Shown here: positions 33,686-44,630 of the stretch, piece by piece
Numbering within the stretch: position 1 is the stretch's first letter
How the letters are laid out: each line of letters opens with the position of its first letter
Origin: Hyposmocoma kahamanoa
Lineage: Eukaryota > Arthropoda > Insecta > Lepidoptera > Cosmopterigidae
Assembly (NCBI RefSeq): GCF_003589595.1
Contig: NW_020655294.1
Coordinates: forward strand, 1,996,184-2,060,183
Direction: 5' to 3'
Length of the DNA: 64,000 nucleotides
Program-made: the position numbers and the translations under genes
Notes under the pieces: model-generated
What the model saw: only the letters and a program-made list of their open reading frames with translations
Databases searched by the model: none
Told to the model about the DNA's origin: nothing

Positions 33686-35010
33686 ATACATCTATTCCAC
33701 ATGTTCCACGAACTTTTGAGGCTCTGTACTGAGATTATTATCATACTTTCGCCCATTGTTTATAGAAGCGGAGCGAAAAAGAGCCATGTTTTAGCAACAA
33801 TTATTTGTATTTCGTTGCATTGACAAAGCAGCGTAGAGATGTCATAATGATAATAATTATTATTTCTTATTGAAACACCTCTCCGCCTTCGTAGAAAGTC
33901 GGCATTTCGGGAGAATGATATGAGATAGGCTTATTCTCGTACTAGTCGTTTATTTGTGACTATTGTCGCCTAGTGGTTAATATTCCAGGACTAGAATCCG
34001 GGACCCATGTAGGAAACCGAACGAAGTGCAAACTGGTTATTTTTGTTCATTAACATTGTTCAGAGATGAACTCCCGGAGTTAATATCGTTACTCTGGTGT
34101 TCATAGTGCAGGAAGTTCTCTACTATAATATTAGGTAATTAGTGTGATTATCTACCATATTATTATTATCTGGATAATACGCACCAAACTTTGAGAGCCA
34201 CTGCTCCGGTCTACCTCCGAGTACAGTCAGCCCAAATATTTGCACAAGCCATAATTGGATCCGCGGGAAGGGAAAGATGCTCTGTGCGCAGTTTTTAATT
34301 TCTCAATTATTTTTTTGCGCTTCAGTGTACTTAGAGATCACAAGAAAATGTATTGTTAAAAAAACGTTATAAATATAAGAAATGGTTACCTATCAGTGAT
34401 AAAGGGTCCACATAGTCGGCTTGCTCAAGAGTAGTACATTATGTATTAAGGGCGGTAGATAAGAAATTACTAACAAGAGCTTGTTAGAAGCCCGAAGACG
34501 AAGGTTGAGGGTTTTAATAATTCGAGTGTAATTGTTACTGCCCGTGCTACGTGTCTTACAATGTTTTTACACATTTGCGAGGTAATAAATACAACGATAA
34601 TTTATTTCTTGTGTGAATGAAATATCGCTTAACAACACAACATTTACGGACTTTGCAAATGGCGTGTTTTTTTTTAAATATTGCAAGTTATTCTTCCATA
34701 GATTTATTACAACTCGAACTAAAATGTTATAAATGGCACAGACGCATGCAGCCACAACGTATTAGATATAAAAGAAATAGTTTTAAAATATAGTTAAATT
34801 GCAAATGTTTAGTTTTTTTTTTATAAGTGCTGCAAGTTTATGCGAAATACACGTTCAGATTTTTCGAGCATAAAAACTTTTTGCTAATCTTGACGTAAAA
34901 AATCCATAGGGCGATAATGTAATGAAAAAGCCCGTGGGCATAATAAGGGACTTCAGTCGACTTTGCCTGCATGTCATGACGCTGTTTACGAGCAAGTGTG
35001 ATGCAAATGT
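33686..35010. other. Unassigned stretch
   Basis: No shared repeat or supported frame is visible. Confidence 0.45.
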
Positions 35011-35172
35011 ATTTTTTTATGATACTAAGTGACGGGACGAACGAGTCGTGCGCCTGTCCATGACAGCTGCAGTACCACCCAGAGCTTTAAATCGCAAAAA
35101 TCTGATAGGTACTGCCACTGACAAGTCCCACGTACCTGTGCCAAAAACGAAAAGCAATAATGCTCACATTAC
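35011..35172 (-). repeat. Family B element, deleted copy
   Basis: It has the 3' end 'acgggacgaacgagtcgtgc' on the plus strand, then 'ccagagctttaaatcgcaaa' and 'agcaataatgctcacatta'. The part 5' of that is missing. Confidence 0.8.
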
Positions 35173-35642
35173 GACGATACCATGTTATGGGATTACTTTG
35201 GCTTAAAAATATATGTAGCAACATTTATACAATTTCATCAAACAGAAATGTTTATGATGTTAACATACACAACAGCACCCAACGGTGGGCGACACCCAAT
35301 TTACATGCCAATTAGATCAAAAGATTATCGCGTCCAATCCTTTTTCTGGATACCTTTATGTTAAGGCGCAACCATTGTTCGACAAGGTTTAGTTCTAATA
35401 TGCGTGTTACATTGATAGTATACTCAAAATCTCAGCTGCCGAGCGTATTCTTGATTATACCATTAAACTTACGCCCTATATGACCAGATTTGCGTTTTCA
35501 AGGCAAATTTCGTAACTTTTGAGAACCGATTTTTTAAATTCAACTGTCAAACTTAAATAGTTTACAAATGCACCCAAATAAGACAATAAGGTAATATAAT
35601 AATGGCGCAAACAAAATCAATCAAACATACTCGTTATAATTG

Positions 35643-35889
35643 AAGTAGCAGTAGAGCTCCTTGTGGAAGAGTTCGTCCAGAGGAGTACTGCTACCTTAAC
35701 TATTTCTGCCGCCAAACAGTAATGTGTTCACATTTCTGCGTACCGGTTTTGAAGGGGTCAGGGTACTGGTGAAATTACAGGCAGTGCCCCCTCATATCTT
35801 TGCGATTTAAAGCTCAGTGGCACTGCACCTGCTATGACAGGCGAGTAGGTAACCACCAAGCACAGAACTTGTTCGTCTCATCACTTGAC
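35643..35889 (+). repeat. Family B element, near-complete
   Basis: It runs from 'agtagcagtagagctccttg' to 'ttcgtctcatcacttgac'. The 'cacatgggacttgtcaac' block is deleted. Confidence 0.85.
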
Positions 35890-36199
35890 TTTTCTAACTT
35901 TACGCTTAGTATCATCTTTTTTAAGATTTAAACTGTTATTTGTTAACCAGCGTCCGGTGCATTCGTTTCCTCGTCAAGAATAATATATCTTAAAGTATCT
36001 TGCTAGGTGAGCAATCACTTCCTTAACCGCTCGCTACGGAATCCCAATGAAAAGCAAACAATGGACGCCGATGAACAAGATAATCCTTCAACGAGTTGCA
36101 AAATCCGGAACCAACAACATTGAAGCGAATATAAAGAGAACAGATTATAAAAGCTAGTAAGGTAGTAGGTATGGTCCGACATCCATAAACAGAGACCAG

Positions 36200-36265
36200 A
36201 GAGTCGACTCCCGTTCTCCGTCCGTAACAGTTGCTGCCAAATATGTAATACTGGGCTAAATTACA
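36200..36265 (-). repeat. 'gttctccgtccg' repeat fragment
   Basis: 'cccgttctccgtccgtaaca', 'tgccaaatatgtaatactgg' and 'gctaaatt' align loosely with 25680-25765 and 42225-42300. A 92-codon minus frame runs through it and is probably incidental. Confidence 0.4.
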
Positions 36266-36427
36266 AAATTTAGATGACCCATGTTGATAATAATGTTTCA
36301 ATTTTAGAAAATTATAAACCGTACTCGAATTTGTTCAGGAGCTCTTTCTAACACGCGCTTTCTTGACTCTTTAAACAGCTTTACAATCATTTTTCTTCTT
36401 CTCGTATCGATGGCATACACTATATTA

Positions 36428-36725
36428 TTACAGCTCAGAAGTTAATGCCGCTACCACTAGTACCGGGACTAGTAGTAGCCGCCACGTAGGAGTGTGGGAC
36501 AACATGTTTGCCATCGTGTGGAAGGATTTGCCAATCGGCGTAAACTCGCCGTTTGTTGCCCAGGTTGCATTAACGTGCAGAGTACATGAATAGTACGCCA
36601 TTGCGAGGAGGCTTCTTTCGTCCTTTCCAACCATTAGTGTCACTCCTGATCCCAGTGGATAATTCATAATAATTCCTAATTCCACTTTCTGTGGCGTGAC
36701 GGCACGCATTCGTTTATAGAGTCTA
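36428..36725 (-). CDS. Candidate terminal exon, unknown membrane-anchored protein
   Basis: A minus-strand acceptor ('cctttttccggtctcaacctatcag' split after its AG at 36726) opens a frame of 98 codons and a TAA at 36428-36430. The first base completes a split codon. The frame contains 'MNYPLGSGVTLMVGKDERSL', 'YYSCTLHVNATWATNGEFTP' (one NAT glycosylation motif) and ends 'WRLLLVPVLVVAALTSEL'. That hydrophobic C-terminus without a polar tail resembles a GPI-anchor signal. Codon use and GC content are more gene-like than the neighbourhood. I do not recognise the family, and no upstream exon or polyadenylation signal was identified. Confidence 0.4.
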
Positions 36726-37130
36726 CTGATAGGTTGAGACCGGAAAAAGGTTAAAGGACCGTGGCCGGACCGTGGTCTATAAGGGGCTCAAAAAAAATCG
36801 TTGCGGATATTTTGTATGGATTCATTCACACATGCACGATGCAAGTTCATATGAACGAGCACGGCCCGTCCACGCCCGCGTTGATGTGGTTAGTCCTTAA
36901 GATAAACGCAGAAGTGGCTGGTTAGGAAAGACCCTTTTAAGCAGTATATCTGAAGTCTCGTGGCTTTATTTTAAGGAAGACCACAGCAGCATCATCAACA
37001 ATGTCGTACCTGTATTTAAGTTTTGAGTTTCACTTCGAGCTCCAAGCCGTTAGGCATGCATGATAATTTTGCATATCATAACATTTTGAAGAAAAGCAAA
37101 AGATGATGTATAATGTTTCTTTTGTTCCAG

Positions 37131-37248
37131 TTATTTATGCCTGAGCGGATGTGCGAATCGGGCAGAACACTCAAGAGTTGTAAGGGATGCAATTCTCGCG
37201 TTGCTTGCGATCTGCTTCAGTCTGACTCAACCTATTGCCCTGGATGTC
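37131..37248 (+). CDS. Candidate cysteine-rich exon
   Basis: The exon is preceded by a pyrimidine-rich acceptor ('tttcttttgttccag') and followed by the donor 'gtgagt' at 37249. It encodes 39 residues with six cysteines in a 33-residue span, including 'MCESGRTLKSCKGCNSRVAC'. The spacing recalls small secreted cysteine-rich modules such as chitin-binding domains, but no family is assigned. If the donor is not used, the frame stops after two further codons (CRE-stop). It would end in phase 1, so it does not join in frame to the phase-0 exon at 38852. Confidence 0.4.
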
Positions 37249-37870
37249 GTGAGTAGCGGAATCTTTAATTTTGTACGTGTGATGCAGCTGTGCAGTAATA
37301 ATTTAACACGAGCTGGTGTAATTTCACTAACGCCTCACAAGTCTTCACGAATCAAGTCTTAATTATATTCCTTTAACATCATTGAATTTATGAGCGTTGA
37401 CAGTAATATCGGAATAAAATATATCATCATGCAAGTAACAATCAAGCACAGAATCAATTTCGTATACAATTAACTTCCCACTTCTTAAAGATTTTATTCT
37501 CAAATATTGCCAAAAATTTTTTTTACATAAAAACTCTAGACATCACAATATACTAATATCTGCTATTGATAATAGTAGAATCGGTACGTTGACTTTTGGA
37601 AGTACTTATAACAGGTACAAGTTTTTAGGCAAGTGATGTTCATCAACATGCTCGACATTTTTATACGGATACCGTTATCATATTATTTATTTGTATTTTG
37701 TTATTTTCTCTCTTTTATTACATTAATTTAAGTGTATGTTTTTTCCCAATTCATGTTTTTATTTATGTGGTTTGCGAAACTACGTTTTGTATTGGTTTTA
37801 ATATTTTGTTTCGTAGTGATGATCTGAATAGCTACTATGTGTTCAGGAAGGTGTGTAGCCTGAGTAACAT

Positions 37871-38060
37871 CTTTTATAATATCAAGTGACTGGACGAACA
37901 AGTCGTGCGTCTGATGGTAAACTAGACGCCTATCCATAACAGCTGCAGTGGCTCTCGTAGCTTTAAATCGCAAAGATCTGAGGGGCACTGCCACTGCGTG
38001 TAATTTCACCAACACCCTTACCCTTCAAAACCGGAACACAATAATGCTGACATTACTGTT
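37871..38060 (-). repeat. Family B element, deleted copy
   Basis: The 3' end 'tcaagtgactggacgaacaa' is on the plus strand, the middle 'ctgaggggcactgccactgc' is present, and it then jumps to 'gtaatttcaccaacaccctt'. The 5' end beyond 'gacattactg' is missing. Confidence 0.82.
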
Positions 38061-38261
38061 AATAATAGTAAAGTTACATTACGTATTATGTTAGTTTACA
38101 ATTAGAATACGATCTTTTTGTATTACTTTACGTAAGTTTATTTTCAAATAAAGGTGTTTTAAACCAATAAATCAATTTCATATACAATGCGATAGGCAAG
38201 CTCAAAAGTTTGATGGCACAATGATGACATCAACACATTTTAAGCTGGCACTTAAAATAGT

Positions 38262-38510
38262 CCTGTGACGGTGTGACCTCCTTACAACTTCATATCACCT
38301 TTTTGTATCACCTCTCTCCGCTTGTATCCTATCATTTTTTATTTTACTTGTACTTAAATTTTAAATTTGAATTGTTCCATCTTCCTTCGCTTTCTCATTT
38401 TGTTTTCGTACCACGGTCACTCTCTGCTCGATCGGCACAACAGTCGGAGCTGTTTCAAATTCTGTCGCGTATAATCGCTAATTTTGGTTCTTTACTACGT
38501 TTATAATCGT
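38262..38510 (+). repeat. LINE 3'-region copy ('gtgacggtgcgacctcctta')
   Basis: This is a long match to 40860-41110, with shared blocks 'gacctccttac', 'ttttacttgta', 'aattttaaatttgaattgtt' and 'ttcgtaccacggtca'. At the other copy it follows an ORF2 C-terminus directly, so this is the same LINE's 3' region, 5'-truncated here. Confidence 0.75.
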
Positions 38511-38851
38511 CATTAAATAAGCTATATCATGTGTAATAATTTATAACAATCTACAGCCTTCATGTACCTATATCTGTAATTCAGTTACGCGGCCCATTTA
38601 GGGGTAAGTACCTTAATCATAAAGAGTAGGGAGTATTTTATACTATTGTAGCTGTTTTTTTACATTTACCTTTTTATTGTTACAGCCCTTTCGTTTAACT
38701 TTACTTCTTTTAATAAATTTTGTGGACGGAAGTTTCCCGTTTCATTGCCGTGAACCTGTCACGGCTAGTTAGGGTTACAACCCTTTCAGTCCAATGACCA
38801 AAACCGAACTATCTTACGAATTTTGCGTTTCAAACATTCAATTATCTCCAG

Positions 38852-39046
38852 GGTACAGAACGCGCATCAGCTCTACAATCCCTCCGCGTTGCCCTTGGCA
38901 CCAGCCTGTGTGGCGCTCGAGCAGAGTTCTGCATGCTCTTCGCGCAAGATTCGGACTATCAGACAGCTTGCGACGGCTTCGTCAGAGCTGCTCGAACTGC
39001 TGACTTCTTGAGGACTGTTGCTGAGATGGACCATCATATTATTCAG
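38852..39046 (+). CDS. Candidate internal exon, unknown protein
   Basis: Acceptor 'ttcaattatctccag' and donor 'cag|gtaagtacc' bound 195 nt, exactly 65 codons in phase 0, open throughout. It encodes 'GTERASALQSLRVALGTSLC', 'GARAEFCMLFAQDSDYQTAC' and 'RTADFLRTVAEMDHHIIQ' in order. It is GC-rich against AT-rich flanks with canonical splice sites and is the strongest gene-like signal in the window. The other two frames are also partly open (to 39003 and 39011), which weakens the frame choice. Three cysteines and helix-prone composition are the only structural hints. I do not recognise the family. Confidence 0.5.
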
Positions 39047-39129
39047 GTAAGTACCTCATATTTATCGTCAAATTAAACTGAAGTAATTATTAATGTAAAC
39101 GTAAGCTACAAACATAGGTAATTAATCTT

Positions 39130-39410
39130 AGCGCCATCTATGAGAAATCTATGAAAGATTTGTCACCCAGTTAGTACCTTTTACCTTTACAGCTACCAGT
39201 CCTGGAGAGAGATGTCGCTATTCACTGTATTTTAAATTTTTATTGAATTGATATTCAATTATTTTTTGTGAAATTACCACTAGTTTGTTATAATTATTAA
39301 TACAAAGATCGAACACTCAGGAAAAATTCCTTCGGTCCGGTCGGATTCGAACCGACGTGCATAACGTGCCAGACGCTATACCAACAAAGTTTTTTTTTCT
39401 GTGTATGTTA
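39130..39410 (+). repeat. tRNA-like cassette repeat, copy
   Basis: The order is 'tagcgccatctatgagaaat', 'gtcacccagttagtacct', then 'accactagtttgttataatt', 'attaatacaaagatcgaac', 'attccttcggtccggtcgga' and the inverted B-box 'attcgaaccgacg'. The tRNA-like part is on the minus strand, with T-arm GTCGG-TTCGAAT-CCGAC perfect and the A-box degraded. Confidence 0.7.
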
Positions 39411-39419
39411 TGCGGTTAC

Positions 39420-39625
39420 TCGTCGATTTGTGAATCGATTTTGATGATTTTTTTTGCTGGAATGAAGGTTCGTATTGGTCCCATTTAAATTTGAAGAAAA
39501 TATTCCATAAATCCGGCATCGCGCGATTTCCGTTAACTGATTTTAATAAAACTTGGCAAAATATATGTAATTCCAATAAAATAACTGATAAGCAAAGTTT
39601 TGAGGTCGGGTTTTTTTTCTATAAA
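39420..39625 (+). repeat. 'ccgacttcaaa' dispersed repeat copy
   Basis: It has 'gtgaatcgattttgatgatt', 'cccatttaaatttgaagaaa', 'tttaataaaacttggcaaaa' and 'ttttgaggtcgg'. It follows the tRNA-like cassette directly. Confidence 0.62.
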
Positions 39626-40049
39626 AAAGATATAATTTTAATCGATGCAACTTCAGACAGCTTGGTTCCGCATAAAAGTGAAAGTGTTGAATCAATGTAG
39701 AATTGATTATATATACACTGATTAGTATACGGTGTGAAAATTTTCGCCATAGAAAAAAAATCACAAACTTATCTCGAAATTTTACAAGACAAACCGTTGT
39801 ATTCAATAGGTACTTTATATATACCAATGACATTATTTTTATATAAACTGCACTAAATAGTACACGTATTGTATATACGATATATATGTTTCAAATTTAA
39901 TTTCGTTTGTAAAAAATTAATTCTGAAATAAAGCCAGTGTCCCTGCCGGTCGACACAAACAAAATGAACCGTAATAGTATGGGAAAAATTAGAATTCGAG
40001 ATTTATTGAATATCATGATGTTTTTACTATCATGTTTTTTTAAATATTC

Positions 40050-40108
40050 CACTGGACTCGAACCAGCGACTTAACCAAACCGCTCTCCCAACTGAGCTAC
40101 GATTCAGC
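40050..40108 (-). repeat. tRNA-like sequence with shortened core
   Basis: The minus strand shows a perfect A-box 'tagctcagttgg' and B-box 'ggttcgagtcc', but only 16 nt separate 'gagcgg' from the T-arm. The anticodon arm is therefore missing. The acceptor ends do not pair. Confidence 0.65.
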
Positions 40109-40566
40109 AGATCTTTACGAATTAATTCCAAATATTTTTTTATAAAAGCATTTAGTTGTTAAGGATTCCAATCGGCACATGATTTTGAAATAACGTAATT
40201 GAGACCCTCAATGTTAACAAGTCGATCGTGCTACCACTGAGCCGTTACAGTGGACATTCGTCCACAATGTCGATATTTATTCAGCGCACATTTCCTTACG
40301 TTATTTGCGAACTCCTAATTAGTCTCACCATCGTTTTCTGTTTGCTGAGCACCGAACGCTACGCGGAACTATGAAAGATTAACGAGTATTTGTTAATATA
40401 CCTAACATTAAACTTTGCTTACTTTGGAATTGAGTAAAATTTAGTGTGTGTAATGTTATCATATAATAGTATTTTCTCAAACATGAGTATGTTATAGCAA
40501 AAAGAGTAAAGCGATGTGAAATATGGAATCCCTACCTACAAAATAGCGTGCATTAAAAAAAAAATT

Positions 40567-40662
40567 TGTCTAACAAGCTCGGAAATGTTTGCATTACTTT
40601 CAAAAACCGAACACGGAAAGTTTGTCATTTATGGACCATGCGACTTCTTCCCGGCCTGCAAA
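40567..40662 (+). CDS. Weak candidate exon
   Basis: The frame 'CLTSSEMFALLSKTEHGKFV' then 'IYGPCDFFPACK' ends precisely at a 'gtaagtatg' donor (40663). No convincing acceptor lies upstream, only an A-rich run. Coding appearance is suggestive but short. Confidence 0.2.
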
Positions 40663-40699
40663 GTAAGTATGTAAGTATATCACTCATCCCGCTGTCGGA

Positions 40700-41115
40700 A
40701 CACCTCCCTCCTAGGCATAATCTACCTTGGCAAACTTGGAAGCCCCTAAATAGGCTGCGGACCCAAGTCGGCCGAAGCAAGGAGTGCATGCACGGGTGTG
40801 GTTACAGCTCGGAGAGCGCATGTCTGTGTGGTGTCTCTCCCCAGACAATGCCACATCTTGTGACGGTGCGACCTCCTTACACCGTCATCTCACCTCTTTG
40901 TATCGCCTCTCTCCTCTTGTATCTTATCATTTTTTTTTATTTTACTTGTATTTAAATTTTAAATTTGAATTGTTCCATCTTCCTTCACTTTCTCATTTTG
41001 TTTTCGTACCACGGTCATTCCCAGCTCGACCGCCACAACAGTTGGAGGTGTTCCAAATTCCATTTACTAAAATCTTATTTTTGATTCTTTACCAACTTAT
41101 AATACAAAACGTAAT
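40700..41115 (+). pseudogene. Jockey-like LINE ORF2 C-terminus and 3' region
   Basis: The frame reads 'PRHNLPWQTWKPLNRLRTQV', 'GYSSESACLCGVSPQTMPHL', the conserved 'W..LNR.RT..G' and 'C.CG..QTM.H' block at the end of Jockey-type ORF2 proteins. The cysteine/histidine spacing is kept. Downstream, 40860-41110 duplicates 38262-38510. The reverse-transcriptase core is absent. Confidence 0.82.
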
Positions 41116-41451
41116 GCAACAGTCGGAGCTAAAGAATTATCAAAAATTTGCTGCAAAAGTTTTTCGACCAAAAATGAAGCCATAAACCCGGATGTAATGG
41201 TGCCGCCATTGAAACCCTGGCTATTATACGAATATAAAAATTTGTACAAACGCTTTCTGGCCCTTACTGGCGCTTTTCAATCTTTTATCTTGCTCTGCGT
41301 GTCCCTACACCTGCACACGCGACCTGTACAACGCAACCTCACAAATATAAACGTCAGACTCGACACGCCAAGAAGAAGATTATGTGGTCAAAATACTGGA
41401 GCTTTTTTTTCTTTACAGTTCAAAGTATTTCCAACTTGTTTCCCATTCGAC

Positions 41452-41485
41452 GACCTTTTGGTCAACAATTGTTGACCAAAAGGTC
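41452..41485. repeat. Perfect 34-bp palindrome without spacer
   Basis: 'gaccttttggtcaacaa' is followed immediately by its exact complement 'ttgttgaccaaaaggtc'. Such spacer-free palindromes are unstable in cloning and replication, so its presence in the assembly is notable. Confidence 0.95.
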
Positions 41486-41819
41486 AAGTCGTCAAGTCAA
41501 GTACCCACAATCTGCCAAGCAAACATTTCTACAACACATTTCTGTAGAGTTAAATTTAACAATTAATTGGACTTATCCATTTTCTACCAATTCTTAGCTC
41601 CACAGCCATGTCTTCTGGTCTCATTGAGGCGTATCCCATGTGATTGTCAGTTGTTTGTACTGCGTGGCTATCGTCTTTCCCAGTGTTTGTCCACCGTGTA
41701 CACAGCTGTAACTCAGTCGTTTTAAGGATTAGGTTTTTGAAACAGCATTTATTTATCAAATGGCGATGAGGTTCGTATCTTCATCACTCCAAGGACGGTA
41801 AAATTATGAAGTGGATAGC

Positions 41820-41960
41820 AGTGGTAGCAGTACAGCTCCTTGTGAAAGAGTTCGTCCATGGAAGTACTGCCACATTTTTGCCGCCAAGCAGTAATGTGAG
41901 CGTTACTGCGTTTCGGTTTTGAATGGTAAGGGCGATGGTGAAATTATGTCTCAGGGTGAT
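41820..41960 (+). repeat. Family B element, 5' half
   Basis: It runs from 'gtagcagtacagctccttgt' to 'gatggtgaaatt', then jumps to 'atgtctcagggtgat' and ends. The 3' half is missing. Confidence 0.85.
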
Positions 41961-42034
41961 TCGATTCGACCGATCCGATTACTGGATTGTCATAAAAACA
42001 GGAAATAATAGTAAAACAAACACGTGCAATTATT

Positions 42035-42176
42035 TTCCTGTAACCCGAAGGTTACCTGGAAGAGATTGCTACTTAGCAATAAGGCGCCTGTTGTGCCTGT
42101 CATTTTCACTTTTTTGTATTATTATGTATTTGTCCGTGTGCAATAAAGAATATTTGTATTGTATTGTATTGTAAAG
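42035..42176 (+). repeat. LINE 3' tail with (ATTGT)n
   Basis: 'tacctggaagagattgctac', 'aataaggcgcctgttgtgcc' and 'gtgcaataaagaatat' followed by 'gtattgtattgtattgt' is the typical end of a lepidopteran non-LTR element. Its 3' pentamer array is made during target-primed insertion. Confidence 0.75.
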
Positions 42177-42224
42177 CCCTAGTCAATACTTTACTATGGC
42201 CTGTAATGGTTAAGATCACACTAA

Positions 42225-42300
42225 TGTATTCTCGTTCTCCGTCCGACATTCGTCCGAAGCAATTACTGTCAAAGAAGTAATACTCGACCAAATTTCTTTT
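42225..42300 (-). repeat. 'gttctccgtccgac' repeat fragment
   Basis: 'ctcgttctccgtccgacatt', 'gaagcaattactgtcaaaga' and 'tactcgaccaaatt' match 25680-25765. The minus strand reads 'LVEYYFFDSNCFGRMSDGER', suggesting an eroded coding part of some repeat. Confidence 0.55.
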
Positions 42301-42341
42301 TTAAATATATATTATATATTTACACACGCTTGGCAACACAA

Positions 42342-42580
42342 TCTCACCTGACATTAAGCGACGATGTGACCGACAATGGGACGCGTTTGCCTAAAAAATG
42401 CCTATTCACTCTAGCCTTGAATAGCCCCAAATTGTACTTTTCGGGAAACACAGAGGGAGAAACACGGGAGACACAGTAGAGCATTCCATTCCTTTGCCGT
42501 ACGCATCAAAAAGGAGGAAGCAAAGCGCTTAGTGCGAATAGGTGGTATATAAACGACATAACGGTGAACGGTGAGGACCT
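42342..42580 (-). pseudogene. Jockey-like ORF2 C-terminus
   Basis: The minus strand encodes 'RTKRFASSFLMRTAKEWNAL' and, after a frameshift, 'VFPEKYNLGLFKARVNRHFL', then 'GKRVPLSVTSSLNVR' and a stop. This is the same domain as in 13600-14130 but a different, less decayed lineage. Confidence 0.85.
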
Positions 42581-42671
42581 TTTAGTTGGCTGAAAGAAGA
42601 ATGGTGAGAGTGTACACTCCCCGAAATGTGTCCGATAGAAAACCGAAAAGCAGGGTATTTTTCTGCGATGG

Positions 42672-42716
42672 TTGAGGTTTTGCTCATGCTCTACCGACTG
42701 AGCTAGCCAGCTAGGC
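42672..42716 (-). repeat. Truncated tRNA-Lys-like 5' half
   Basis: The minus strand reads 'gcctagctggctagctcagt' then 'cggtagagcatgag', matching the acceptor and D-arm pattern of insect tRNA-Lys. It breaks off before the anticodon loop. No T-arm follows, so it is a pseudogene or SINE head. Confidence 0.65.
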
Positions 42717-43241
42717 TTTCTTGTTAGAAATTATACAATATTCTAGGTTTTTTCAACAAAATAAGAAAACGTGATTCAAGTACTGTCGAGCAAACTAATT
42801 TGTGTCGAGGCAAGGGACGATCCTAACGAAGTAAGAGAGAGCAATCAATTTAAAATCGCAGCGGGAACAAGCAAGAAGCCAATTTATTATCTGTTGGCCT
42901 TGCGGAACTATAGTAAGGGGAATTTTAAATATCGACATACCCACGTTTCGACTAAATCTTGTCTAAATCGCCGATTTTCGGTAAATCTTTCACAGACTAT
43001 AAGTTCTTAATTATTGTTAGAACTAGCCTGATATATCTTGTTATAAATCCAAGAGATGGGCAAAATTTAATTTCCTTTTAACAATGTTTGATGTGTAGTT
43101 TGCGGATGTGTGTGGTACCGTCGTTATTTCCGATTTCCATGACACCAGTGCTTTAGTTACTTACTTTGGGATCGGAACAACGTATGTGGTGTATATTTAT
43201 TTATTAATATCTTTTTGATAATCAAAACTACTGGTAATATC

Positions 43242-43510
43242 TAGCAGTAGAGCTCCTTGTAAAAGAGTTCGTCCAGGGAAGTACTGCCACCTTACCAATT
43301 TCTGCCGCCAAGCAGTTTCAAAGAGTAAGGATGCTGGTGACATTACAGGCACATGGAACTTATGTCTCAGGTGACGGGCGCAGTGGCAGTACCCCTTAGA
43401 TCTTTGCGACTTAAAGCTCTTGAGTGGCACTGCTACAGTTATGGATAGGGGTGTCGATTACTACCAGGCGCACGTCTTGTTCGCCTCATCACTTGGTATT
43501 ATAAAAAAAT
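43242..43510 (+). repeat. Family B element, near-complete
   Basis: It runs from 'agcagtagagctccttgtaa' to 'catcacttggtattataaaa'. It is missing about 25 bp after 'ccgccaagcag' ('taatgtgagcattactgcg'). Confidence 0.88.
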
Positions 43511-44264
43511 ACAAAAAATTATTTAAATTGAGTTGAAATTCCTTGTTTATTAATTATTCAGTTAATAAAATTTAGTTGTCGGTGTGCTCTGTTTGGCTTC
43601 ACCCAATAATGTCCATCCCATCTTTTCAGCTAACGAAGCGTGGCATTTAAATCCTTCTTTATTGCAGAGACCTACGTCTAGCAATTGACTACTATGAGCG
43701 TGTTAATAGACGTATGTACGTTTAATTTGTCGATGAACCAAATAAAATCATGAAATGAGTAAATTGATATTAAATCTTTTTAGATTTAAAACTCAAAAGT
43801 TCAGTCGAGGTCGAGAGGTATCTTCTAATATCGATACGTAATTCCCATCTCTACCCAACTAGATACACATGCCTGTTTGCAGAGAACCGCAAATATATTA
43901 CCGCAGGCCCGTCTGTTTGCCCAAGCCCCAACGTTCTGTTTTTGATACTTCAATTCGGAGGGTATTGGTTCGGTTTGCTCTCGGATTTCTCATGCTGACT
44001 GTGCTTTGCGGTTTTGTATTTCTCTTTCGTCCTTCTCACATTTTTATTATTTAATCTTACTCATTTATCAAAAGCGAACTATCTTCGTGTATCTTTAACT
44101 TTATTAGATATGACTATTTTCGTTGATAGAACCAGCTTGACACGAGCCACAACTAAAGATGTGAAGTGGTGGACAGACAGAACAAATTCGTTGTCCTAAA
44201 AACTTACCTAATGCCTTGTTATAACAGTCAGGACCGACAAAAGGTCCACTGTTTTTCTTTCAAA

Positions 44265-44446
44265 ATGATGGGATAAATCATGCCGCACCGTTTAGAACTT
44301 TAAATCGTAAAGAGTTGAGATACACTGTGCCTATAGTTTCACCAGCATCCCACTTCAAAGCCAAAACGCAGTGATGCTCATCAGAAATAGATACGGTATC
44401 TGTACTTCCCTGTAAGAAGTCTTTCACAAGGAGCTTTACTGTTCCT
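44265..44446 (-). repeat. Family B element, degraded copy
   Basis: It has 'tagaactttaaatcgtaaag', 'ctatagtttcaccagcatcc', 'gcagtgatgctcatcagaaa' and 'ctttcacaaggagctttact'. Several internal segments are lost. Confidence 0.7.
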
Positions 44447-44630
44447 GATTATGTTTTTTTATGGAATGGTTTTTAAAAATATTTAGGTTGTTAATAATCC
44501 TAAGTTTCATTAGTATGGTTTTCTGGCACATTACTACAACTGGTTCCCGATGCGGTTACTGTTTTCTTGTATCTGTACCGTGAGCAAAAACCGGCTCATT
44601 CTCTCAATTCAGCGAAAGTTTTGCGCGCAA

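Noticed and set aside
40784..41185. 133-codon plus frame
   Set aside because: It is an alternative frame of the Jockey-like ORF2 tail and its 3' region. The frame with the 'LNRLRT' and 'CLCGVSPQTM' motifs is the meaningful one.
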